From NCBI GenBank assembly GCA_027038155.1, contig JALVXW010000207.1:1-35335 (forward strand): a stretch of DNA of 35,335 nt. Reading direction: 5' to 3'. Source of the DNA: Sulfurovum sp. (GTDB lineage: Bacteria; Campylobacterota; Campylobacteria; Campylobacterales; Sulfurovaceae). Shown here in pieces: positions 8,093-16,677 of the stretch. The position numbers were made by a program, and so were the translations under genes. Numbering within the stretch: the stretch's first letter is position 1; the number at the start of each line of letters is the position of its first letter. The notes beneath the pieces were generated by a model that was not told where the DNA came from, ran no database searches, and worked only from the letters and a program-made list of their open reading frames with translations.

Positions 8093-8281
8093 GGGAACCT
8101 CTAAAAATAGGTGATACCCGCAACATCTCTAGCTTTTCTCTAGGGGCTAGGCACTCTTTTCTCAAAGAGAGTGCAAGCATAAGGCAACCCTAGCTGTAGC
8201 TAAGGTAAAAAAGAGTAATAACGCATAGAGGAAAGCTAGAGATGCCTAAAGGGTAGGTATTACCTATTTTTAGAGGTTCCC
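8093..8281. mobile_element. MITE-like element, copy B (189 bp, 4-bp TSD)
   Basis: Terminal inverted repeats GGGAACCTCTAAAAATAGG and its complement are perfect over 19 bp. The flanks are TACA on both sides (8089-8092 and 8282-8285), a clear 4-bp duplication. It shares ends and interior with copy A at 2138-2300. It is longer because of internal sequence around 8152-8186 that includes a small hairpin (CACTCT...AGAGTG). It is non-coding and AT-rich, and most of it can fold into one long stem. Confidence 0.87.
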
Positions 8282-8356
8282 TACATAGTAAAATTGATAT
8301 ACAGCAAAACTTTCACCGTAAGACCAATACGCTAAAGATGTGATAATAATCACGCT

Positions 8357-9193
8357 CTACGATTTTGCCAGAGGATGTGCTTTCATATACTCTTGCATCT
8401 TTTTAACCGATCCTAATTTGGTATAAACCTGTGTGGTTGCCATTGTCTCATGCCCAAGCAGCTCACTTACATCTGCTATACGTGCCCCATGATGAAGCAA
8501 ATGTGTAGCAAAAGAGTGTCTAAGTTGGTGAGGCGTAACTTTTAGTCCATGTATCTTAAAGAGCTTTGTTAAGATATAGCGTAACTGAGCACTGTTCATA
8601 GGAGCATTCCCTTTTTCAAAAAGATATGTTTTTGGATGATATATCTCCCTGTATTGCATAATAAGTGAATGCAGTTCAGGCAATAGGGGCAACTCTCTTA
8701 CTTTATTTCCCTTGCCATATATCTGTACCCATGTATCTGTAATGGCATCTAATCTAAGCGTACTTAGTTCTGAGATACGTAACCCTAAACCATAAAGCAT
8801 AGAGATAAGCAGTTTTTCTTCTATTTTTGCCTCTTGCAGTACCTCTGTAATATACTGCTCTTCAATGGGCTTAGGAAGGCTCTGAGGCACTTTAATAGTC
8901 TCATCGCCTATAAGCCTAACACAGAGGTGACACTGCTCTTGCATATATGTTACAAAGGAGCGGACAGCAGAGAGTTTTTTCACAATCGTTTTTTTACTGT
9001 TTTTGACAATAGCAAAACGAAAAGGGGTAATATCTAAAATATGCACCTCCTCCTCTTCACAAAAATGACTTTTTTGAGACATTTGACGCAGTGCAATCTC
9101 ATACGTAACAATAGAGTGTTCGGAGTATCCACGAATATCAAGCAGATATAGAAGAAAATCTTCAATGTAAGCGTCTAGCTCCCTACTCTTCAC
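8357..9193 (-). CDS. Tyrosine recombinase, XerC/XerD-like
   Basis: Site-specific recombinase of 278 aa. It has an N-terminal SAM-like DNA-binding domain (about 8-95) and a catalytic domain carrying R139, K161/K164 in the beta-hairpin GKGNKVR, H222 and R225 (HQLRHSF), H248 (LGHET) and the nucleophile Y257. The start is GTG at 9193, supported by AAAGGAG upstream. It is the last gene of a run with miaB and the DUF374 gene, 13 bp after the latter. No integrase-like context or obvious dif-like site is seen nearby. It could resolve chromosome dimers or be an accessory recombinase. It is shorter than my recollection of XerH proteins in this phylum. Confidence 0.87.
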   Translation of the reverse strand: MKSRELDAYIEDFLLYLLDIRGYSEHSIVTYEIALRQMSQKSHFCEEEEVHILDITPFRFAIVKNSKKTIVKKLSAVRSFVTYMQEQCHLCVRLIGDETIKVPQSLPKPIEEQYITEVLQEAKIEEKLLISMLYGLGLRISELSTLRLDAITDTWVQIYGKGNKVRELPLLPELHSLIMQYREIYHPKTYLFEKGNAPMNSAQLRYILTKLFKIHGLKVTPHQLRHSFATHLLHHGARIADVSELLGHETMATTQVYTKLGSVKKMQEYMKAHPLAKS

Positions 9194-9206
9194 TGCTTCT
9201 CCTTTG

Positions 9207-9824
9207 CTAAATAGTATGCTCTAACATCTTCTCTAATAGGTAGGCTTTTGCCTCTTCATGTGTCATGCCTTTGAGCGAAAGACTTTGCATATAAAACTCA
9301 ACGGTTGAAAAAGGTCTAGGAATAGTAAATCTATCCCAGCTACCTAGCTGCCAGTAGTTTGAACAGGTATAATTCATCACAAAAACGGGAAGTTTGCTTT
9401 TTAAGGCAATTCCCGCTGCTCCATCACTCATCGTATGCCTAGGTCCTCTAGGTCCATCTGGAGTTATAAGTATCTCTTTACCACTTTTAATGCTTTTAAA
9501 AGCTTGCAAAAGAACCTGTTTTGCACCTTTTCTTGAAGAACCCCTAAGTGGATGTATTTTTAAAAACTGTAATGTACGTGCTATGAGTGTGCCATCAAAG
9601 TGAGAAGATATAATTGCAGAAGCAGGATGCTTTTTATGTATATGTCTATATGCTTGCGGTGACATAAGCAGTTCTCCATGCCATGTAACACAGACATGCT
9701 GTTGTTGATCTATTTCTGTAATATAATGAAATTTTTTACGTGTAGTAATCCATATAATACGCATCAACATATAAACCAAAGGGGGTATTACTATCTGCCC
9801 CAATTTCCTCAAAAAGGATTTCAT
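9207..9824 (-). CDS. DUF374 lysophospholipid acyltransferase-like protein
   Basis: Member of the DUF374 family, related to glycerophospholipid and lipid A acyltransferases. At 205 aa it shows a hydrophobic N-terminus (about 10-28) that could be a membrane anchor, then WHGE, SSHFDG, the charged motif LRGSSRKGA and TPDGPRGPRH, all typical of the family. The exact acyl donor and acceptor are not known from sequence; roles in lipid A or phospholipid assembly have been suggested for relatives. It lies 5 bp after miaB and 13 bp before the recombinase, in one transcription unit. Confidence 0.83.
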   Translation of the reverse strand: MKSFLRKLGQIVIPPLVYMLMRIIWITTRKKFHYITEIDQQQHVCVTWHGELLMSPQAYRHIHKKHPASAIISSHFDGTLIARTLQFLKIHPLRGSSRKGAKQVLLQAFKSIKSGKEILITPDGPRGPRHTMSDGAAGIALKSKLPVFVMNYTCSNYWQLGSWDRFTIPRPFSTVEFYMQSLSLKGMTHEEAKAYLLEKMLEHTI

Positions 9825-9829
9825 CTGCG

Positions 9830-11131
9830 TTAGACAAGCACTCCGTCAAGTGCACCCCTAGATGTTTTACTTACTTTTACATCTACAATCTGTCCCAATA
9901 ACTCTTCGCTACCTTTCACAAAAAAGAGTTTTCCATCATCACTACGTCCTGAAACACGGCCATTTGACTTAAGTTCATCAAAATAAACTTTATGCACTTT
10001 ACCTATTTGAGCATCCATAACCTCATCAAGTATTTCAGTATGACGCAACTGAAGTCTCGTGAGTCTATCTCCTGAAACTTTACTATCTATCTGATTATCA
10101 AAACTAGCTGCTTTTGTATGTGGGCGTGGTGAATACTTAAAAGAGAACATCTGTTCAAAACGTACTTTCTCTACCACCTCCATTGTATCCTCAAAGTCTG
10201 CATCACTCTCACCAGGAAAACCTACTATAACATCGGTAGATATAGTAGCTTCAGGGCATAGAGTACGTATCTTTTCACAACGATTCAAGAAGTTCTCTTT
10301 TGTATATCCTCTCTTCATCTCTTTAAGAATACGTGTTGAGCCACTCTGTAAAGGGACATGTATTTGTTTGCATATTTTAGGATTTGAGGCAAACTCTTGT
10401 AAAAAGGCGTCATCCATATGCAAAGGGTGAGGAGAGGCAAAACGAATACGCTCCAAGCCATCAATTTTTGATATTTTTTGCAAAAGCTGTGTAAAATTAC
10501 ATATCTCATCTGTTGCACTAAAATGTTTACCATAGTTATTGACATTTTGACCAAGAAGCATCACCTCTTTGGCACCCACATTAACTGCTTTTGTTATCTC
10601 TTTTACAATAAGATCTGAAGGAATAGAAATTTCATCACCCCGTGTCGCAGGAACAATACAGAAAGTACACGATTTATCACACCCGATAGAGATATTTACC
10701 ATCGCTTTAAAAGGATTACTTCTGTATTCACCAAAGGTATAGGTACTCTCATCAAAATCAGTATTTACCTCTACAGCATGTTTTTGATCTACCACATCTG
10801 TAATTTTAGAGACATTTCTGGCACCTAGTACAAAATCTACCACTGGTGCACGTTTAATAATCTCTTTTCCTAAGTGCGAAGCAGTGCACCCTGTTACACC
10901 TATCTTTGCCCCCTCTTTTTTATGCTTTTTAAAGACACCTATCTCAGAAAAGAGTTTGGCTACAGGTTTTTCTCTAACCGAACAGGTATTGATGATAATG
11001 AGGTCTGCTTCGGAGAGGTTTTGGGTAAGTTCGTAGGGTTCTTTTTGGTTAAGTTCTGCAATTATATGTTCGCTATCACGTACATTCATTGCACAACCTA
11101 ATGTCTCTATAAATAGTTTTTTTGTACTCAA
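9830..11131 (-). CDS. miaB: tRNA-2-methylthio-N6-dimethylallyladenosine synthase MiaB
   Basis: Radical-SAM methylthiotransferase that turns i6A37 into ms2i6A37 in tRNAs reading UNN codons. The 433-aa protein has the UPF0004 domain with C13, C50 and C82 for one 4Fe-4S cluster, the radical-SAM motif C151-x3-C155-x2-C158, and a C-terminal TRAM domain (about 370-433). The best start is TTG at 11131, giving MSTKKLFIETLGCAMN, with AAAGAG upstream. It follows the HP0268-like gene by 24 bp. Its partner enzyme MiaA is at 23482-24414 and a probable substrate tRNA is at 6326. Confidence 0.95.
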   Translation of the reverse strand: MSTKKLFIETLGCAMNVRDSEHIIAELNQKEPYELTQNLSEADLIIINTCSVREKPVAKLFSEIGVFKKHKKEGAKIGVTGCTASHLGKEIIKRAPVVDFVLGARNVSKITDVVDQKHAVEVNTDFDESTYTFGEYRSNPFKAMVNISIGCDKSCTFCIVPATRGDEISIPSDLIVKEITKAVNVGAKEVMLLGQNVNNYGKHFSATDEICNFTQLLQKISKIDGLERIRFASPHPLHMDDAFLQEFASNPKICKQIHVPLQSGSTRILKEMKRGYTKENFLNRCEKIRTLCPEATISTDVIVGFPGESDADFEDTMEVVEKVRFEQMFSFKYSPRPHTKAASFDNQIDSKVSGDRLTRLQLRHTEILDEVMDAQIGKVHKVYFDELKSNGRVSGRSDDGKLFFVKGSEELLGQIVDVKVSKTSRGALDGVLV

Positions 11132-11155
11132 TCTATCTCTTTAATATTGTGAAAA

Positions 11156-11395
11156 TTATGCGATAATATGCACTTCATAGATGTATTCATTTTCATCTAG
11201 ACCATATTTCACTTCTCTCATATAGACAGAAAAACCTTTCTCTTCAAAATATTCGATAAGCTCTTTTAACTCTTTGTGTGAGTTGTCTTTATCAAAATAA
11301 AATATAGATTTATTCGCTAGCTCTTCTTCTATTTTTTTCAGCTCAATTGTTTTTGGCTTTGCTTTTAATGTGGTTCTAGCAAGTTTCAATTTCAT
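11156..11395 (-). CDS. HP0268-family small nuclease-like protein
   Basis: A 79-aa protein that I recognise by resemblance to Helicobacter pylori HP0268: start MKLxLA, central SIFYFD...HKELK, and end YEVHII. HP0268 was reported to be a small Smr-like nicking endonuclease/ribonuclease and also sits beside miaB (HP0269), so both sequence and position agree. The ATG at 11395 is preceded by AAAGG. It heads the miaB unit and is divergent from nusA. Nuclease activity is carried over from the H. pylori protein and is not shown by a classical motif here. Confidence 0.75.
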   Translation of the reverse strand: MKLKLARTTLKAKPKTIELKKIEEELANKSIFYFDKDNSHKELKELIEYFEEKGFSVYMREVKYGLDENEYIYEVHIIA

Positions 11396-11432
11396 CTATA
11401 GTACCTTTGATTTATTCTTTATTATATTTTAG

Positions 11433-11472
11433 ATTATACTTTATTTTCAGTAAAGGTTTGGTTAGATATAAT
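11433..11472. promoter_or_regulatory. Back-to-back -10 boxes between the miaB unit and nusA
   Basis: TATAAT reads on the minus strand at 11438-11433 (towards the small nuclease and miaB) and on the plus strand at 11467-11472 (towards nusA). Good -35 boxes are absent, which is common in Campylobacterota. The nusA leader would be about 90 bases. Confidence 0.5.
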
Positions 11473-11570
11473 ACACAACTTCAAAAAGAACCCTCCCGAG
11501 ATACTATTGACACTGTTATGTTACCTCTTGTAGCGGTCTATTGAAATGCCATTTAAACATAGGAAAAATT

Positions 11571-12731
11571 ATGGAAAAAATATTAGATATTATTGAAGCT
11601 ATTGCACATGAAAAAAACATCTCTAAAGAGCATGCTATTGAGGCCTTTAGTGAAGCACTTAAAAATACTGCTAAAAAACTCACTTCATTTACAAGTCACT
11701 TTGAAGTACATATTGACAATGATACCAAAACATATACAGTAGATAAGGTCATTACGGTCGTGGCAGATGATGACGAACAACTTTTTGTAGAAGTAGGCAA
11801 AGAGGACAATAAAGAAAAAATTCCTTCAGATGCCTTTGTGCCACTTAGTGAAGCAAAAGAGTTTGATGCGTCACTTGAAATTGGCGACAAACTTACAGAA
11901 GAGTTTGTTTTAGAAGAGCATGGACGTACTGCATCGGCCAATTTGTTTAAAGAGTTGGAGTACCATATACAAAGACGCATAGAGCAAGATCTTTTTGAAA
12001 AATATAGAGAGAAAGTGGGCTCTGTAATGCTAGGCACAGTCAACCGTGTAGATGTAGAGGATAATACCTATGTAGAGATTGGTGAACTTAAAGGTGTGAT
12101 GAGTCAACGCAACCGAATTAAAGGCGAAAAGTTTAAGCATGGAGATAGCATTAGAGCACTCCTTCGTTTTGTCTCTGTTGACCCTCAGCATGGACTCTTT
12201 TTGGAACTCACAAGAACCTCTCCAAAGTTTTTAGAAGCCCTTATGGAGTCTGAAGTACCAGAGATAGCTGATGGTGCTGTAGAGATAGTAGGTGCAGCTA
12301 GAATCCCAGGAGAGCGAGCCAAAATAGCCCTAAAAACAGAGCAGATGAATGTTGACCCTATTGGTGCAGCTGTTGGTGTAAAAGGGGTACGTATCAATGC
12401 AGTGAGTCAAGAGCTTAATGGTGAAAATATTGACTGTATTGAGTACTCGCCTATTCCTGAAGTGTTTATTACACGTGCGTTAAGCCCTGCAATTACACAG
12501 AGTATCAAAGTAGATGCAGCCACTAAAAAAGCGATGGTGAATATTACTGGTGACCAAAAAGCAAAAGCTATTGGCAAGTCAGGAATTAACATTCGTTTGG
12601 CTTCTATGCTTACAGGCTATACCATAGAACTCAATGAGGTAGAAGGTGTCGCAGAACGTCAAGTGGACTCATCAACACCTGAAGTAGAAAAAACAACTGA
12701 TACAACAGCATTAGAAGATTTGTTTAAATAA
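11571..12731 (+). CDS. nusA: Transcription termination/antitermination factor NusA
   Basis: RNA polymerase-binding factor controlling pausing, termination and antitermination. The 386-aa product has the N-terminal polymerase-binding domain (about 1-125), an S1 domain (about 135-200, GSVMLGTVNRV...), KH1 around DPIGAAVGVKGVRI and KH2 around KAIGKSGINIRLASML. A short Thr/Glu tail follows and the acidic repeats of E. coli NusA are lacking. The start is ATG 11571, with AGGAAAA just upstream. An in-frame TTG at 11541 would add ten unlikely residues. Confidence 0.94.
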   Translation: MEKILDIIEAIAHEKNISKEHAIEAFSEALKNTAKKLTSFTSHFEVHIDNDTKTYTVDKVITVVADDDEQLFVEVGKEDNKEKIPSDAFVPLSEAKEFDASLEIGDKLTEEFVLEEHGRTASANLFKELEYHIQRRIEQDLFEKYREKVGSVMLGTVNRVDVEDNTYVEIGELKGVMSQRNRIKGEKFKHGDSIRALLRFVSVDPQHGLFLELTRTSPKFLEALMESEVPEIADGAVEIVGAARIPGERAKIALKTEQMNVDPIGAAVGVKGVRINAVSQELNGENIDCIEYSPIPEVFITRALSPAITQSIKVDAATKKAMVNITGDQKAKAIGKSGINIRLASMLTGYTIELNEVEGVAERQVDSSTPEVEKTTDTTALEDLFK

Positions 12732-12739
12732 ATATATGT

Positions 12740-12766
12740 AGGTAGGTTTATCAACCCTACCTTTTT
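12740..12766. terminator. Terminator between convergent nusA and tpiA
   Basis: AGGTAGG and CCTACCT form a 7-bp stem around a nine-base loop, followed by TTTTT on the plus strand. It lies 8 bases past the nusA stop. A-runs are poor on the other side, so it probably serves nusA more than tpiA. Confidence 0.7.
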
Positions 12767-12791
12767 AAAGTAAACATTGATTTAAAATCTA

Positions 12792-13484
12792 TTAAGAAAG
12801 CACCATCTGAGAAAAACTCTCCACATCAAGTGATGCAGACCCTACAAGTACCCCATCTACCCCAGCAATACTTGTAATCTCTTTGATATTGGCAGGCTTA
12901 ACAGAACCTCCATAGAGTAGTGGTTTATCATTGATAGCTTTTTTTAAGGCTCTGTGTGTGGTTGAAATCTCTTCCACTGTCGCACTTCGTCCTGTACCAA
13001 TAGCCCAAATAGGTTCATAGGCAACAATGAGTTTATCATAACCAATATCAATACCTTCAAACTGAGCCAAAAGGTATTGCATTACAGCTTCAAACCCTTT
13101 TTCACGTATCTCCAATGGTTCACCAATACAGTAAATGATTTCAAAGTCCTGCTTTTGAAAAAAAGAAAATTTAGCTGCTGCTTTCTCTTGTGTCTCTGCC
13201 ATATACTCACGGCGTTCACTGTGCCCAATGAGAATAGTCTTTATACCAAACTCATCTAACTGCTCTAAACCTATCTCTCCAGTATATGCACCATTGTGTG
13301 CTGCATACGCATTTTGCGTACCTATCGTAAAGTCACCCTCGTAATCATTCAGTGCCGTAGCAGGAGGGAAAATATACACTTTGTCTTCTGGATGCTTAGC
13401 ACGTAGCTTCTCATTGAGTTCCACAATATAGTTTTCTGTACTTTTTCTTGTGTGGTTGGTTTTAAAATTAGCTGCATAAATCAT
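12792..13484 (-). CDS. tpiA: Triosephosphate isomerase
   Basis: Interconverts dihydroxyacetone phosphate and glyceraldehyde 3-phosphate. The 230-aa protein is shorter than the usual 250 aa, as in other Campylobacterota. It keeps the active-site residues N6, K8, H88 (IGHSERR) and E157 (YEPIWAIGTG), and the phosphate-binding GGSVKP near the C-terminus. The ATG at 13484 lies two bases after the pgk stop, so translation is likely coupled. It is the third gene of gap-pgk-tpiA. Confidence 0.94.
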   Translation of the reverse strand: MIYAANFKTNHTRKSTENYIVELNEKLRAKHPEDKVYIFPPATALNDYEGDFTIGTQNAYAAHNGAYTGEIGLEQLDEFGIKTILIGHSERREYMAETQEKAAAKFSFFQKQDFEIIYCIGEPLEIREKGFEAVMQYLLAQFEGIDIGYDKLIVAYEPIWAIGTGRSATVEEISTTHRALKKAINDKPLLYGGSVKPANIKEITSIAGVDGVLVGSASLDVESFSQMVLS

Positions 13485-13486
13485 TA

Positions 13487-14680
13487 TTATGCCTTTAGGG
13501 CTTCAATACCAGGGAGGGGTTTGCCCTCAAGTAGATTAAGGCTTGCTCCACCACCTGTACTTACAAAGGTCATCTCATCAACATCTCCTGCTTTTTGGGC
13601 AACATCAGCAGTATCTCCACCCCCTACGATTGTTGTAGCGTGACTTCCTGCAATATCATGAGACATCAGAAGGCTCCCTTTTGCAAATCTATCCCACTCA
13701 TAGACACCCATAGGACCATTCCATAAAATCGTCTGTGCATCTGCAATCACTTCACGAAAAAGTCTTGATGATGCAGGTCCAATATCTAGCCCCATCCAAT
13801 CTTCTGGAATCTCTTGTGCTGGTAGATACTTAGAGACCGAATACTCTTCAAATTTAGGCGCAACCACAACATCTACAGGAAGATAGAACTTAACCCCTTG
13901 TTTTCTAGCCTTTATCATAATTGTTCTAGCTTCATCTAACAGATCATCTTCTACCAAAGAGCTACCTATCTCATAGCCTTGTGCCTTTAAAAATGTAAAT
14001 GCCATTCCCCCGCCAATGACCACTTTATCTACCTTATTTAAAAGCTCTCTAAGTGCTTCAAGTTTACCAGATACTTTAGAGCCACCAATCACTGCTACAA
14101 ATGGCCGAATAGGATTTGCAAGTGTTTTATCAAAAAAGGTCACCTCTTTGTTTAATAAAAAACCTGCCCCCTTACTGTTGTTGTCAAAAAGTCTTGCCAT
14201 GGCATCTATAGAAGCATGTGCCCTATGGCATGCACCAAATGCATCGTTAATATAGATATCTGCCATAGAGGCTAACTCTTTGGCAAACGCTATATCATTC
14301 TTAGTTTCCCCTGCTTCATAGCGTAAGTTTTCAAGCACTAGTACTTCACCACTCTCTAAAACTGCAGCTTTTGCTTTGGTTTTTTCTCCTATAACATCTT
14401 TTGCCAATGTGATATTGTCTGCCAACTTAAGAAGTGTTTGCAGTCTTGTAACCACCGTTGCCAATGAAAACTTCTCTTCATACACGCCTGGCTCTGGACG
14501 TTCATAATGCGAAGCCAGAATAACTTTACATTCGCGATCTAAACAGTAACGAATACTGGTTAAAGCACCACGTATTCTTCTGTCATCTGTGATATTACCC
14601 TGCTCATCTTTTGGTACATTAAAATCACAACGAATAAATACGGTTTTTCCTGCTATATCTAAATCTTTAATTGTTTTCAA
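13487..14680 (-). CDS. pgk: Phosphoglycerate kinase
   Basis: Transfers phosphate between 1,3-bisphosphoglycerate and ADP. The protein has 397 aa and normal two-domain architecture: N-terminal substrate motifs RCDFNVP and ASHYERP, NDAFGACHRAHAS, then IGGSKVSGK and the nucleotide-binding GGGDTA near the end. The start is TTG at 14680, giving MKTIKDLDIAG. It is supported by GGGAG in the last codons of gap and a one-base gap to the gap stop. Confidence 0.94.
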   Translation of the reverse strand: MKTIKDLDIAGKTVFIRCDFNVPKDEQGNITDDRRIRGALTSIRYCLDRECKVILASHYERPEPGVYEEKFSLATVVTRLQTLLKLADNITLAKDVIGEKTKAKAAVLESGEVLVLENLRYEAGETKNDIAFAKELASMADIYINDAFGACHRAHASIDAMARLFDNNSKGAGFLLNKEVTFFDKTLANPIRPFVAVIGGSKVSGKLEALRELLNKVDKVVIGGGMAFTFLKAQGYEIGSSLVEDDLLDEARTIMIKARKQGVKFYLPVDVVVAPKFEEYSVSKYLPAQEIPEDWMGLDIGPASSRLFREVIADAQTILWNGPMGVYEWDRFAKGSLLMSHDIAGSHATTIVGGGDTADVAQKAGDVDEMTFVSTGGGASLNLLEGKPLPGIEALKA

Positions 14681-14681
14681 C

Positions 14682-15680
14682 TTATGCTCCCTTACTAATA
14701 TGTACTGCCATATCTACCAAACGACAAGAGTATCCCCACTCATTATCATACCATGAGAGTACCTTTACCATATTGCCACCGATGACTTGAATGGTATCTT
14801 GTGCCACTACAGTACTTAGTGCTTCACCTACAAAATCTTGAGAGACTCTATACTCTTCATCTACACCCAAAATACCTTTATGAGAGCCTTCAGATGCTGT
14901 TTTAAATGCAGCTTGTACCTCTTCTACAGTGGTATCTTTAGCCAATGTCACAGTCAAATCTACCATAGAGACATCAGGGGTAGGCACACGAATAGCTTGT
15001 CCATTGATTTTGCCTGCAAGATTTGGCAATACTTTAGAGATGGCTTTAGCCGCACCTGTGGTGGTAGGTACCAGATTGGCTGCACCAGAGCGTCCTTTTC
15101 GTGGATCTTTTTTATGTTTTGCATCAAGTATAGGCTGCGATGAAGTGTAGGAGTGAATGGTTGTCATAAGCCCATTTTCTATGCCAAAAGCATCATCGAG
15201 TACTTTGGCTACAGGGGCTAACCCATTGGTGGTACAAGAGGCATTTGAAACTACCTTCTGTCCTGCATAATCCTCTGCATTTGCACCCAGTACAAAAGTA
15301 GCGGTATCATCTTTGGCTGGAGCGGAGAAGAGTACCTTTTTGATACCATTATCAAAGTATGGTTGGACAGACTCTTTTGTTAAAAATGCACCCGTACACT
15401 CAAGCACCAGCTCAGCTCCTGTAGAAGCAAAATCAATCTTACTTAAATCACGCTGGGCAAATATTTTTGCTTTTGTCGTACCGATATTTAAAAATCCATC
15501 AGCTACACTCACATCATTGCGTCTGCCATGTACAGAGTCATATTTGAGATTATATGCAAGCATCTCTTCTGAGCCAGAAGCATTTACTGCTACAAGCTCA
15601 ATATCATCTCTATCGGCGATAATTCTCGCGACACATCTACCAATTCTTCCAAGTCCATTGATTGCTACTTTTACAGCCAT
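14682..15680 (-). CDS. gap: Glyceraldehyde-3-phosphate dehydrogenase, GapB-like cofactor loop
   Basis: Oxidises glyceraldehyde 3-phosphate, or reduces 1,3-bisphosphoglycerate in gluconeogenesis. The 332-aa protein has the Rossmann motif NGLGRIGR (8-15), catalytic C149 (SNASCTTN) and H176. After the second beta strand it reads AVNASGS, where NAD-specific GAPDHs usually have Asp. An Asn-Ala-Ser loop is characteristic of Bacillus GapB, an NADP-preferring gluconeogenic enzyme, so NADP(H) use is inferred. It heads gap-pgk-tpiA and is divergent from nadD across 62 bp, which must hold both promoters. Confidence 0.94.
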   Translation of the reverse strand: MAVKVAINGLGRIGRCVARIIADRDDIELVAVNASGSEEMLAYNLKYDSVHGRRNDVSVADGFLNIGTTKAKIFAQRDLSKIDFASTGAELVLECTGAFLTKESVQPYFDNGIKKVLFSAPAKDDTATFVLGANAEDYAGQKVVSNASCTTNGLAPVAKVLDDAFGIENGLMTTIHSYTSSQPILDAKHKKDPRKGRSGAANLVPTTTGAAKAISKVLPNLAGKINGQAIRVPTPDVSMVDLTVTLAKDTTVEEVQAAFKTASEGSHKGILGVDEEYRVSQDFVGEALSTVVAQDTIQVIGGNMVKVLSWYDNEWGYSCRLVDMAVHISKGA

Positions 15681-15742
15681 TGTGTACCCTTATGCTTTTT
15701 ATGCTAAAATTCGGATAATTTTACAGTAAATGAGGTTAGCAT

Positions 15743-16663
15743 TTGGTTAATCACCCTAAGCCGATAGTAGCAATCTTTGGAGGAAGTTTCGACCCTCCAC
15801 ATCTTGGACATCAACATATTGTTGAGCGTGCTATTGAAAACTTAGAGATTGACCATCTGCTTGTTGTACCTGCCTATCTCAATCCTTTTAAAAGTTTTTC
15901 GCTTGCCTCTGCTTCTCAGAGGCTTGCGTGGTGTCATACACTTTTTGATAATATTGAAAAAGTCATTGTGAGTGAGTATGAGATAAATGAAGGCAAAAGT
16001 ATCACAACCGAACAAACTGTAAAACATTTTAACAGTGTGTATGATGCAAAGTATCTCATCGTTGGTTCTGACAACGTGCCAACATTGACAAAATGGCACC
16101 ATTTTTTTTGGCTTAATGAGACAATAATCTGGGTGATTGTCACACGTAGAGGCTATCCAGTAGATGCGGATAACCTTAAAAAATGGGAAATACTAGAGAT
16201 AGATACTCCCATAAGCTCTACAGATATACGAAACAAAAAAATGTTACACTATGTTGACAAAAAAATTCAAAAATCAGTACAAAATGTACTTGAAGGAAAT
16301 ACCTTAATGGCAATAGACGAAAGAGTAGAGAATATCGTGCATATTCTTGATGATAAAAAAGCAGAAGAGATAGAAGTATTTAACCTAGATAATGCAGACT
16401 ATATTGCAAAGCGTGTAGTGATTGCTAATTCACTTAATGGAAAACATACATTGGCACTCTTTGACCATCTGAAAAAAGGGCTTAAAGAGCATGGAGATGC
16501 TATTTTGGCTTCAGATACAAGTGACGAGTGGGTTGTAGCAGATTTAGGAGATATTCTTATTCATATTATGGTACCGGAGTATAGACAACGCTATAGCCTG
16601 GAACAGTTTTTGAATGAATTGGTAGAAAACCAGAAAAAAAATCACAATATTGACCCTGCTTAA
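15743..16663 (+). CDS. nadD: NadD-RsfS fusion: nicotinate-nucleotide adenylyltransferase plus ribosomal silencing factor
   Basis: A single 306-aa reading frame joins two proteins. Residues 1 to about 185 are NadD, which adenylates nicotinate mononucleotide for NAD synthesis: GGSFDPPHLGH (13-23) with the HxGH motif and SSTDIR near residue 160. Residues 189-306 are a complete RsfS/DUF143 domain that binds ribosomal protein L14 and blocks subunit joining: MAIDERVENIV, DEWVVADLGDILIHIM and RQRYSLEQFL. The start is TTG 15743 with GAGG upstream. An internal ATG (16307, M189) is preceded by AAGGA at nine bases. RsfS could therefore also be made alone. In Campylobacter the two are adjacent separate genes. 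Confidence 0.9.
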   Translation: MVNHPKPIVAIFGGSFDPPHLGHQHIVERAIENLEIDHLLVVPAYLNPFKSFSLASASQRLAWCHTLFDNIEKVIVSEYEINEGKSITTEQTVKHFNSVYDAKYLIVGSDNVPTLTKWHHFFWLNETIIWVIVTRRGYPVDADNLKKWEILEIDTPISSTDIRNKKMLHYVDKKIQKSVQNVLEGNTLMAIDERVENIVHILDDKKAEEIEVFNLDNADYIAKRVVIANSLNGKHTLALFDHLKKGLKEHGDAILASDTSDEWVVADLGDILIHIMVPEYRQRYSLEQFLNELVENQKKNHNIDPA

Positions 16664-16677
16664 ACTACTTTAGTTTA

